Positions 1 to 5,941 of a DNA stretch of 10,981 nt are shown here, in pieces (within the stretch, counting starts at the first letter, position 1; every line of letters starts with the position of its first letter). Under the pieces are notes generated by a model, which ran no database searches, was not told the DNA's origin, and saw nothing but the letters and a program-made list of their open reading frames with translations. The DNA is from Actinomycetes bacterium (GTDB taxonomy: Bacteria > Actinomycetota > Acidimicrobiia > Acidimicrobiales > SZUA-35). The position numbers and the translations under genes are program-made. The DNA is taken from the NCBI GenBank assembly GCA_024227975.1, contig JAAETV010000503.1:1-10981 (forward strand), read 5' to 3'.

Positions 1-158
1 ACCCAGCCGAGGCTGTATCTGTTGCACTGGTCGACCCAGTTCCATTCGGACTCATCGAAGAGTCGGGTCTCGAAGGCTTCGGCGTGGAGGGCGTGGATCT
101 CGGCATTCGTGAACGCGCCACGCCAGAGGTACTTGACTGTTCTGTTGCCATGAGGCAT
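1..158 (-). CDS. GNAT-like N-acetyltransferase, N-terminal part (runs off window)
   Basis: Reading leftward from the ATG at 158-156 gives 52 uninterrupted codons, starting MPHGNRTVKYLWRG and continuing through FTNAEIHALHAEAF to SLGWV at the window edge. This segment resembles the start of small GNAT acetyltransferases, in which an early helix of the type 'FTNAEINALHAEAF' is followed by 'WxxVxxxSLGWV' leading into beta-strand 2. Such enzymes transfer acetyl from acetyl-CoA to an amine on a small molecule or protein. The acetyl-CoA-binding motif (Q/RxxGxG/A) would lie outside the window, so the enzymatic call is unconfirmed. The start is supported by GGAG at 167-170, eight bases upstream of the ATG. 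The gene has its own long leader with hairpins (200-228) and a possible promoter (308-337), so it is probably transcribed separately from the genes to its right. Substrate unknown. Confidence 0.6.
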   Translation of the reverse strand, partial: MPHGNRTVKYLWRGAFTNAEIHALHAEAFETRLFDESEWNWVDQCNRYSLGW

Positions 159-199
159 TGAGAGCACTCCTTGTGCATCAAGAAGATGGAGTGCCTCCT

Positions 200-228
200 G
201 CCCGAATACGGGCTTGGTCTAGCCAAGC
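200..228 (-). repeat. Two adjacent hairpins in the leader of the GNAT-like gene
   Basis: GCCCG-AATA-CGGGC (200-213) is a perfect 5-bp stem with a four-base loop. It shares two bases with GCTTGG-TCTAG-CCAAGC (212-228), a perfect 6-bp stem with a five-base loop. They lie 42 to 70 bases upstream of the GNAT-like start codon. No T-run follows either stem on either strand, so a classical intrinsic terminator is unlikely. They could be a leader RNA structure or a dyad bound by a regulator. Confidence 0.5.
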
Positions 229-307
229 TCATCCGCGGCAGGGGCACAGTTAGCATCGTGACGGCGCCGGCCCTGGTCCCCAGCGTTGTCGAGCGCTGCG
301 GTGATGC

Positions 308-337
308 CGTATAGCGTGGTTCCCGGGGGGTAGGCAA
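308..337 (-). promoter_or_regulatory. Possible sigma-70-type promoter for the GNAT-like gene
   Basis: On the minus strand TTGCCT (337-332) is followed after 18 bases by TATACG (313-308); each matches the -35 or -10 consensus at four of six positions. Transcription would start near 301 and give a leader of about 143 bases carrying the two hairpins. The -35 box overlaps one arm of the inverted repeat at 334-369, the arrangement expected for a repressor operator. This rests on consensus matching by eye only. Confidence 0.3.
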
Positions 338-369
338 CAGGTCCACGGGTCGTACGTTTGACCTGTTGC
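334..369. repeat. Inverted repeat with 9-bp perfect arms
   Basis: The arms are GCAACAGGT (334-342) and ACCTGTTGC (361-369), separated by 18 bases that include the palindrome CGTACG (351-356). The left arm overlaps the candidate -35 box of the GNAT-like gene. It could be an operator for a dimeric regulator or a stem-loop in the transcript of the PH-like gene, whose stop is about 130 bases away on the minus strand. Confidence 0.55.
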
Positions 370-497
370 GATAGCCGGTAACGGCCCGGGTTGATGGCGT
401 CACATCAGTCAGGTCGTCCCAATGGCTGGCGAACAGGGTCAGGCTCGGATGTCGCTCGGCGACCCGAAGTCGAGGCACGGCCGGGGCGGTGGCGGGG

Positions 498-977
498 CTA
501 CGGCAACGCGTTGTTGAGAGCGACGCAGAAATCGTCGATCCCCGACGCCTTGGGCGCGTCGAGGTCGACCGCTGACCCGTCGGCGAAGAAGATGCGCGTC
601 TTCTTGTGGAGGGCCTTTTTCTGGTGCATATCGATGGCGGCGACATCATGGAGGCGATACTCGGCGAGGAGTTCCTTCGGCTTTCCCGAGAGCGTGCTAT
701 GCGAGAACACAACCAGCCGAGTTTCGGTCAGCCCGAGTACGACGTTCTGGCTGGGAAAGCTCGAAGCGAGCCCCGACTCCTCTTCGCCTTCGTTCTCTGC
801 TCTCCGTCGCTTTGCCAACTTCTCTCCGACCGTGACGCCGGCGATCCCTCCGAGCGCTCCCAGGGCGGCCGTCTTCGCGACCGTGCCTGCGGGGTGGAGG
901 AACGCGCCGGCTGTGGCCGTCTCGCCCCCAATCTGGTCACCGCACTTCTTGTTGATGTTCTTCGCCCAGTTCGGCAC
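498..977 (-). CDS. Glycine-zipper plus PH-like domain protein, function unknown
   Basis: The product is 159 residues. Its N-terminus (about 1-30) carries a polar motif AKNINKKCGDQIGGE. A glycine- and alanine-rich hydrophobic stretch at about 31-52 (ending LGGIAGVTVGEKL) looks like a glycine zipper or short membrane insertion. A charged linker at 54-70 (KRRRAENEGEEE) follows. Residues 76-158 have the alternating strand pattern of a bacterial PH-like fold (VVLGLTETRLVVFS, then RIFFADGSAVDLD) closed by a C-terminal helix. The frame is open further upstream, but I chose the GTG at 977-975 because AGGAGGG lies five bases ahead of it. The protein may sit at the membrane; no catalytic residues are evident. 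It is the last gene in the minus-strand block. The PH assignment is by strand pattern, not by a recognised signature. Confidence 0.75.
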   Translation of the reverse strand: MPNWAKNINKKCGDQIGGETATAGAFLHPAGTVAKTAALGALGGIAGVTVGEKLAKRRRAENEGEEESGLASSFPSQNVVLGLTETRLVVFSHSTLSGKPKELLAEYRLHDVAAIDMHQKKALHKKTRIFFADGSAVDLDAPKASGIDDFCVALNNALP

Positions 978-982
978 GGGTT

Positions 983-989
983 CCCTCCT
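983..989 (-). promoter_or_regulatory. Shine-Dalgarno that fixes the GTG start of the PH-like gene
   Basis: AGGAGGG on the minus strand lies five bases before GTG at 977. It argues against a TTG start 18 codons upstream in the same frame. Confidence 0.7.
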
Positions 990-1011
990 CAGGACTGGCG
1001 ACAGTCTCCGA

Positions 1012-1425
1012 TCAACAGTCTCGACTGTCAACCTGGCTGGTGCCAGATCTTGAGATTCGCTGAGCGCCGATTTCGCCCTCTAGTACCGGCAGGGAGCATT
1101 GATATGTAGGACGCATACACCACTCAAAGGGATCCGGGCCCAGCCACGCCCAGCGTTCTCGGCCACGGAACGTCGAGGCGACGAGATTTTCGGGCTGCGC
1201 GAGGGGTGCCGCACCTGCGGGTATCACCCGGCCATCAGCCACACACCTGGCCGACCTTGAAATCGATGCCCCGTACCGTTCGAGTTCGCCAAGCTCAGCT
1301 ACGGAGACGGGCCAGCCCAGGGAGGTGAGTTGGCGTGCGAAGGCTCTGACGGTCTGGCCATCTGACTCCCGGGCGGCATTCGATGATGGTCGAGAACCCT
1401 CGGCTGTCCGCAGCCTGCTGGTCAT
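1012..1425 (-). CDS. Doubtful small ORF, possibly a decayed gene
   Basis: This is an open frame of 137 codons from an ATG at 1425. For: it is on the same strand as its neighbours, starts 30 bases after the TolB-like stop, ends 34 bases before the PH-like start, and includes a helix-like stretch (VRAFARQLTSLGWPVSVAE). Against: only a weak AGGG lies upstream of the ATG, third codon positions are much less C/G-biased than in the carboxylase or lipoprotein genes (several ATA, CTA, AGA and AGG codons, especially in the 3' half), and I recognise no family. It may be a relic, a rapidly evolving small gene or chance. Confidence 0.25.
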   Translation of the reverse strand: MTSRLRTAEGSRPSSNAARESDGQTVRAFARQLTSLGWPVSVAELGELERYGASISRSARCVADGRVIPAGAAPLAQPENLVASTFRGRERWAWLGPDPFEWCMRPTYQCSLPVLEGEIGAQRISRSGTSQVDSRDC

Positions 1426-1455
1426 GGCCCTGGCGTGGCGACGAGCTGAAGACTG

Positions 1456-2514
1456 CTAGCCGATCCAGACTGGTGATGAGTACCTCCCCCCACCGTGGCT
1501 TATGCGAGTGAGGGAACGGTCGGCCAGTTCCATCACGAAGACGTGAGCATCGACGAAGGCCCCATCGGTCGTCGAGTCGCGGTTCGACGCAAAGGCCAGC
1601 AGGGTGCCGTCGGGTGACCAAGCCGGAGTGGTGTTGGAGAACTCATCGTCGGTGAGGTTCTCGAGTCCCGTGCCGTCGGCGCCAATGAGGTAGATATTGG
1701 CGTTGCCCACTCCCTCGACGAAGGCGATGCGATCACCGTCGGGCGACCAGACTGCACTGCCGAGGGTGTCTCCCGCTTCGTGGATCTGTCGGAGATGGCC
1801 TTCATCGAGATCGATCACCCAGAGCTTGCCGTCGTCGTTGAAGAGGACTTCGTCGCCCTGAGGGGAGATGCTGGGGCGACCTCCGCCGTCGAAGATCCTG
1901 GTCAGGTCCTTGCCGTCCTTGTCAACGACCCAGAGACCGCTGTCCTCGGTTCCCACAACCGTGAAGAGCAGTCGGTCACCACCAGGAAACCAGATCGGCT
2001 TCGACACCGGCCCGATCAGGGCGTCTCCGGTCAGGGGCTCGACCTCGCCGCTGGCCACATCGACCACATAGGCTCGCAGAGGAACCATCGGAGGATCAAC
2101 CGGGACATGGCGGGCCGCGGAGAGGAAGACGAGGTGGGTGCCATCGGGCGACCATGTCGGTTCGGAATCGTCCATGTCGGTGAGCTCGACCGCCCCAGCC
2201 GAGTCGAGGTCGATCACCACCAGACCCGTACTGTTCCCCCCGTCGGACAGCCGTTGGCGGCGCCCGGCGTAGGCCAGCGACTCACCGTCGTCGGATATCG
2301 AAGGCGGGCGAGGAGGGACACTCCCGAAGAACACATCCTCGACCAGCCGATTGAAGCACTCTCCTTCGATATCAGAAACGAAGACTTCCGTCTGCCCTCG
2401 GGTGAAGGCGATCGTGGCTGTCTGGGAGGTGCACGGTGGCGGCTGCCCTGCGTTCAAACCGACTCCACATCCGGTCAGGATCAGGGCGGTAGCGGCGAGA
2501 CGGGCCGTTCTCAC
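1456..2514 (-). CDS. TolB-like beta-propeller (PD40/WD40-like) lipoprotein
   Basis: The product is 352 residues. Residues 1-16 are a lipoprotein signal ending in the lipobox L13-T-G-C16, so the mature protein should be anchored by acylated Cys16 on the outer face of the membrane. The rest is a beta-propeller with about six PD40-type blades, each marked by a version of 'WSPDGxxLAF': SISDDGESLAYAG (72-84), WSPDGTHLVFLS (121-132), WFPGGDRLLFTV (175-186), SISPQGDEVLF (215-225), WSPDGDRIAFVEG (256-268) and WSPDGTLLAFASNRD (299-313). This is the repeat of TolB C-terminal domains and DPP-IV/TolB-like propellers, but no TolB N-terminal domain or peptidase domain is present. Such proteins usually bind partners or ligands. 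The GTG start is preceded by GGAGGGG at 2519-2525. It begins 13 bases after the stop of the other lipoprotein, so the two are probably co-transcribed. Confidence 0.88.
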   Translation of the reverse strand: MRTARLAATALILTGCGVGLNAGQPPPCTSQTATIAFTRGQTEVFVSDIEGECFNRLVEDVFFGSVPPRPPSISDDGESLAYAGRRQRLSDGGNSTGLVVIDLDSAGAVELTDMDDSEPTWSPDGTHLVFLSAARHVPVDPPMVPLRAYVVDVASGEVEPLTGDALIGPVSKPIWFPGGDRLLFTVVGTEDSGLWVVDKDGKDLTRIFDGGGRPSISPQGDEVLFNDDGKLWVIDLDEGHLRQIHEAGDTLGSAVWSPDGDRIAFVEGVGNANIYLIGADGTGLENLTDDEFSNTTPAWSPDGTLLAFASNRDSTTDGAFVDAHVFVMELADRSLTRISHGGGRYSSPVWIG

Positions 2515-2527
2515 CGGTCCCCTCCGA

Positions 2528-3409
2528 TCACGGATTGGCTGACCCTGCAGCCGCGATGATCACCGGATCGACGCCGACCCCGCCGGCCGCGACGACGAGA
2601 TCCCCGCCAGGCTCGAACGAGACGACCAGATCGGCGACATGCTCCGACTCCTCACCGGCTTCGTCCGTCTCGGCGGTGACATTGACGGGAACATCGAGGC
2701 GGTCACCGGACCAGGCGATGTCGAGCCCGTCGATGAAGCGTTCGTCACCCACCGCGAACTCGGTACCGGTGAGGTCGAATCGGATCGTGATCGCCGACCA
2801 CATGGATGAGCCGTCAAGCTCGATGAACATCGTGTTGTCAGCCGCAGGCGCGCTATCGATCTCGTGGAACAGGCGGAGCGAGCGCAGGGGATGCCGGCCA
2901 GTGTCCGGACTATTCAGGTCTTGGCCGGCCACGATGATCGAATGGTCGACGTCGCCGGCCTCCACCCGGTAGTAGCTGCTCTCGGCGTCGAAGATGACTT
3001 CGCCTTCCTCGAACGGCACAACCTCGTACTGCTCGAAGAGCCCCTCCCGAAGGTCGACGTAGAGGGCACCAATGCGCTCGGGGGCCGGCGTGTAGTCGAA
3101 GGCCAGGGTCAAGCCGTCGATCGACATCGTGTAGGTCGCCGAGTCGGCTCTGATCGTGACCCCCTCGGACCATGGTGCCATGCCGGCGTCCTGTGAGAAT
3201 TGGGCTGTGAAGTCGGCGGGCATGATCTCCGGCATCGCCGGTACCCCAGGATCGACCCGTTCCGGACTCTCGGGTGAACCATTGGCCTCGTCACCGCAGC
3301 CAGAGAGCACCAACGCCACGACCATCGCCAGCTGGAGCAAGCCACGGCGACGATCCGAATACCATCTCGACTCGCGCCTGTAGCGGCGCGCCCTGGCGTC
3401 GGATTCCAC
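2528..3409 (-). CDS. Secreted lipoprotein of unknown function
   Basis: The product is 293 residues. An arginine-rich n-region (1-23) is followed by a hydrophobic core (24-35) and the lipobox L35-S-G-C38, so Cys38 should be lipidated and the protein held on the outer membrane face. After a Pro/Glu-rich spacer (40-65) the mature part is acidic and mostly beta-predicted by eye, with repeated strand patterns such as YTMSIDGLTLAFDY, ALYVDLREGLF and AITIRFDLTG, and a hydrophobic C-terminus (VVAAGGVGVDPVIIAAA). I recognise no family. The GTG at 3409 is the first start after an in-frame stop; its GGAGG overlaps the start codon, so a later start such as TTG at residue 24 is possible. Stop and start are 13 bases apart from the TolB-like gene, which suggests that the pair works together. 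Confidence 0.8.
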   Translation of the reverse strand: MESDARARRYRRESRWYSDRRRGLLQLAMVVALVLSGCGDEANGSPESPERVDPGVPAMPEIMPADFTAQFSQDAGMAPWSEGVTIRADSATYTMSIDGLTLAFDYTPAPERIGALYVDLREGLFEQYEVVPFEEGEVIFDAESSYYRVEAGDVDHSIIVAGQDLNSPDTGRHPLRSLRLFHEIDSAPAADNTMFIELDGSSMWSAITIRFDLTGTEFAVGDERFIDGLDIAWSGDRLDVPVNVTAETDEAGEESEHVADLVVSFEPGGDLVVAAGGVGVDPVIIAAAGSANP

Positions 3410-3545
3410 CTCCCGACTCTACGAGGTATCGGCCTCGTCGGTGCCGGCAAGGTATCGCGCTGAGTTCCAGGACTTGAGGAGATTCATCCCGCCAGGTTCC
3501 GGTTCACGTCTCCCGCTGAGCCCGAGGTGACTATGTTCCTCACTC
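3410..3545. promoter_or_regulatory. Divergent intergenic region with a direct repeat and small dyad
   Basis: These 136 bases separate two divergently transcribed genes and must hold both promoters, but no good -35/-10 pair is visible. The octamer AGGTATCG occurs twice in the same orientation (3424-3431 and 3450-3457, 26 bases start to start). The first copy is embedded in a dyad CGAGG-6-CCTCG (3422-3437). The first copy lies only 15-22 bases from the lipoprotein start codon, where a bound regulator could block expression. Confidence 0.35.
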
Positions 3546-3962
3546 ATGAACAGCAAGTACGTTCTCATCGGTCTGGTCCTGGCCGTCAGTATCCCCATCT
3601 TCCTCGTCGCCGGCATCTTCAACCTCTACATCTTCGGCGGTGTTGCGTTTCCCAATGACTCATTTGGAGATGCCTACTTCGCCTTCTGGATGGTGGCCGT
3701 CTACGGCGGAGCGATCTCGATGCCTCTGATTGCCGCCGGGCTGGTGCGCGCTCGCGACATCGGACCACCAGACAGCAGCTTCACCCTGCTTCCGGCGGTG
3801 TCGGACGCCCATGCGGAGCGGTACGCCGACCGGTCGCGTTCGCCCAGGTCGCACGTTCATGAGCGCTCACATCGTAGGTGTTGGGCTCCGCTGGCGCCTC
3901 GCTGCGGGGGACGCTGGGCCAGTGTCTGTCGCGTAGCTCCTGGCCTTCGCTCAGATTGCTAG
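3546..3962 (+). CDS. Small membrane protein with two N-terminal helices
   Basis: The frame has 138 codons. Residues 5-33 (KYVLIGLVLAVSIPIFLVAG onward) and about 44-67 (AYFAFWMVAVYGGAISMPLI onward) form two membrane helices, followed by a basic turn (VRARD) and a polar tail. Up to about residue 95 the codons are C/G-ending like the neighbours. Beyond that the protein becomes Arg/Cys/Trp-rich (HERSHRRCWAPLAPRCGGRW) and codon use turns random, so the original 3' end may be lost or frameshifted near 3830-3850. There is no good Shine-Dalgarno before the ATG; GAGG is about 18 bases away. The function is unknown, and nothing in the sequence ties it to the divergent lipoproteins. Confidence 0.5.
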   Translation: MNSKYVLIGLVLAVSIPIFLVAGIFNLYIFGGVAFPNDSFGDAYFAFWMVAVYGGAISMPLIAAGLVRARDIGPPDSSFTLLPAVSDAHAERYADRSRSPRSHVHERSHRRCWAPLAPRCGGRWASVCRVAPGLRSDC

Positions 3963-4018
3963 TCAGTCGAGCAGGCCGTTCTCGCGAGCCACTGCGACGT
4001 TGGCGGCTCGTCGGGTGA

Positions 4019-4458
4019 GCCAACGAGACGCTTGCCAACGGGTTCGGGAACGCCGTCAACCGCGTGACGACCCTTCGGCACCGCACCTTCGAACCGACCA
4101 CACTCCACTGCCTGCCGCCGAAGCACTCGACGCGACCGCAGATCTGACAGCCGACGTCGCGACGGCGCTCGCCGACTTCAACCGGCGTCAGGCGAGCGAG
4201 AGAATCGTCACGGCCATCGACGCCGTCAATCGGCACATCGAAAGCGCTGCACCCTGGAAGCTCTCACAAGACCGGAGCAAGGCCGTCGAACTCGCAAACC
4301 TACTCGCGACCGACGTCGCATCTCTCGAACGGATCGCGCGTGCGATCAATCTCGTGACGCCCGACCTCGCATCGCGAGCGACCGCACAACTCGCCGCCGA
4401 CTCAACGATTCCGCCGACGCCGATCTACGACCGGCTCCACACCGAACCGAGGACGTAG
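4019..4458 (+). pseudogene. metG: Methionyl-tRNA synthetase C-terminal fragment, frameshifted
   Basis: Two frames together resemble the anticodon-binding domain of MetRS. From 4022 one frame reads NETLANGFGNAVNRVTTL, matching the conserved 'N.xLANxxGNxxNR' helix that follows the catalytic core; this frame is closed by TGA at 4016-4018 just upstream. From about 4103 the next frame reads on through LADFNRRQASERI, a segment NRHIESAAPWKLSQD (4228-4272, family pattern 'N+YI+ETAPWKLAKD') and a natural-looking C-terminus PIYDRL ending at the TAG of 4456-4458. The frame change falls between about 4085 and 4105. The Rossmann fold with HIGH and KMSKS motifs is missing, so at most about 145 of roughly 500 residues remain and it cannot aminoacylate. 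The uninterrupted 4000-4458 frame, whose first 33 codons are out of phase with the MetRS similarity, could still be translated. It is probably a relic of a second or transferred metG copy. Confidence 0.7.
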
Positions 4459-4672
4459 TGCGCGTCAAGCCGCCCACATTGAGCAAGCACCCACGACATG
4501 CTGCCGAGCAGTTCGGCACCTAGAACCGGGCCGCCCAGTCGGCCAGGCCACCAGGTCCGGCGCTCGGCAACGCCACTCCATAATCACGATCCTCCGCGCT
4601 CGACAACCGGCATCGTACTGACCCGTTGTGGGCACTCGGAAACCGATGTTCGGTGATGTTGTGGTGGTCCAG
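4459..4672. other. Intergenic spacer, nothing recognised
   Basis: These 214 bases separate the metG relic (+) and the sugar-binding protein (-), which converge here. I looked for a bidirectional terminator and found no GC-rich stem with a T-run. A frame on the minus strand crosses it but has no family resemblance. Confidence 0.4.
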
Positions 4673-5941
4673 TCAGGCCGGCCAGGATGTGTCGATGTCG
4701 GTGAGTACGTTCGGAATGGTCTTCGCACCCGACACCAGGTCGACGATGCCGGACCAGAAGGTCCCGGCACCCACCTCTGGGGGCATCAGGTCGGACCCAT
4801 CGAAGCGGAACTGGTCTGTCACGAGCGCGGCTTGGACGGTCTCCGCGTGTGAGCGCGTGAGCTCGTCGGTGTACCACCTGGTCTTGAAGCCGACGTTAGG
4901 CAAGATCCAGCCCGTGCTGGACGAGGCGAGGGCCTCGCGGCCAAAGCGCTGGCTCGCCATGAACCGGATCAGCCGCTTGACCTCTTTGCTGTCGTTCACC
5001 GCAGCAACGTAGTTTCCGGCGCCCATGGCAGAGTCACTGTAGGCAGGGTCCACCGACGGGAACTCGAACGTGGAGAAGTCGTCGAGGTCGTATCCGAAGT
5101 CTTGGATGCCCGCAACGAAGAACGAGGCCTGCTTGTGCATCATGCAGTCTCCATCGCCGAGCGGCACCGCGTTGGCGAAGAAGAAGACATTGAGCATGTT
5201 GGCCCGATCGAACACGTACCCCGGAGTGTCGATCATCTGTTGGTACCGCTCGAATGCGGTCTCGACCCTCTGATCGGCGAAGAGGATGCTGTGGGCGACC
5301 CACTGGTCGTACACCGCTGGGCCGTCTGTGCCGAGGAGCAGGTCTTCGATCCAGTCGGTCCCCACCCAGCCGGTGGCGAAGCCTGACTCGATGTAGTTGC
5401 ACCAGGGGGTGCGCCCGTCGGCCACCATCTGGTCGCTCAACGCCACCAGTTCCGCGAACGTCTGCGGGATCTGGTAGCCGTCGGCGGCGAACGCGTCAGG
5501 TTGGTACCAGACCAGGCTCTTCAGCTCCGCCTTGATCGGAATGCCGAGCACCGCATCGCCGACAGTGACGATGTCGATCATGTAGTTGCTGAAACGGCGT
5601 TGCAGCCTGCGCTGCTTGACGTAGTCTCCCAGATCGACCAGCTCCGGTGCCAGGGCCTCCAGCGTTCCAGGCTGGGGCGAGATGATGAGGTCGGGTGGAT
5701 TGGGTCCGGTCACCCGTTCGACCAGGTCAACGACACCGACGTACTCTTCGTAGGTGACCTCCACCCGCTTCCTCGCACCGAACCAAGCGAGTTCGGCCTC
5801 AAGCGCATCCGCCTCAGCTGTGCCCACCGGCCACGGCCCGGCGACCGTGAGCTGGGTCACCTTCGGCTTGGCGCCCGCGGGCGTCGCAGCGGCGAGGATC
5901 GCCAGTGTGGACACCATCAACACAGTCAATAATCTGCGCAC
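4673..5941 (-). CDS. ABC sugar transporter substrate-binding protein, AglE-like, orphan
   Basis: The product is 422 residues with a Sec signal peptide at 1-24 (MRRLLTVLMVSTLAILAA, cleavage likely after AGA24). The mature part fits the family 1 extracellular solute-binding fold: NPPDLIISPQPG (81-92), LVWYQPDAF (143-151) and the block TPWCNYIESGFATGWVGTDW (178-197), which is typical of the alpha-glucoside-binding AglE group. Next are GPAVYDQWV (207-215), GDGDCMMHKQASFF (262-275), and a MGAGNYVAAVND strand (306-317). Cys181 and Cys266 could form a disulfide. It should capture an oligosaccharide and deliver it to an ABC permease. Unusually, there is no lipobox to hold it at the membrane, and no permease or ATPase gene adjoins it in this window. 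The GTG start is set by AAGGAGG eight bases upstream. The ligand is inferred from family resemblance. Confidence 0.9.
   Translation of the reverse strand: MRRLLTVLMVSTLAILAAATPAGAKPKVTQLTVAGPWPVGTAEADALEAELAWFGARKRVEVTYEEYVGVVDLVERVTGPNPPDLIISPQPGTLEALAPELVDLGDYVKQRRLQRRFSNYMIDIVTVGDAVLGIPIKAELKSLVWYQPDAFAADGYQIPQTFAELVALSDQMVADGRTPWCNYIESGFATGWVGTDWIEDLLLGTDGPAVYDQWVAHSILFADQRVETAFERYQQMIDTPGYVFDRANMLNVFFFANAVPLGDGDCMMHKQASFFVAGIQDFGYDLDDFSTFEFPSVDPAYSDSAMGAGNYVAAVNDSKEVKRLIRFMASQRFGREALASSSTGWILPNVGFKTRWYTDELTRSHAETVQAALVTDQFRFDGSDLMPPEVGAGTFWSGIVDLVSGAKTIPNVLTDIDTSWPA

Larger units (their letters stand above)
159..497. other. 339-base intergenic region with palindromic structures
   Basis: I see no convincing gene here on either strand; the open frames that cross it lack ribosome binding sites and family resemblance. 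It separates the stop of the PH-like gene from the start of the GNAT-like gene, both on the minus strand. It contains two adjacent hairpins (200-228), a candidate minus-strand promoter (308-337) and a 9-bp-arm inverted repeat (334-369), each listed separately. From about 370 to 497 I see nothing specific. Confidence 0.6.
978..1455. other. 478-base stretch without a confident gene
   Basis: This stretch lies between the TolB-like gene and the PH-like gene. Apart from the Shine-Dalgarno at 983-989 and the doubtful frame at 1012-1425 I see no structured element, terminator or tRNA here. Confidence 0.5.

Noticed and set aside
437..460. GGGTCAGG plus CTCGG stretch resembling part of the 131-bp repeats
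   Set aside because: Only a few short words match and the 24-base core is absent, so this is chance similarity.
978..1031. 18-codon extension of the PH-like gene to a TTG start
   Set aside because: AGGAGGG sits inside that extension, five bases before the GTG at 977, which marks the latter as the start.
1780..2559. 259-codon plus-strand frame opposite the propeller lipoprotein
   Set aside because: It is antisense to a clearly real PD40 gene, its composition mirrors the opposite strand, and no domain is recognisable.
3961..4020. Minus-strand peptide ending LTRRAANVAVARENGLLD followed by a stop, resembling a protein C-terminus
   Set aside because: Upstream of it the frame runs antisense to the metG relic and turns into arbitrary sequence, so no gene body exists for it.
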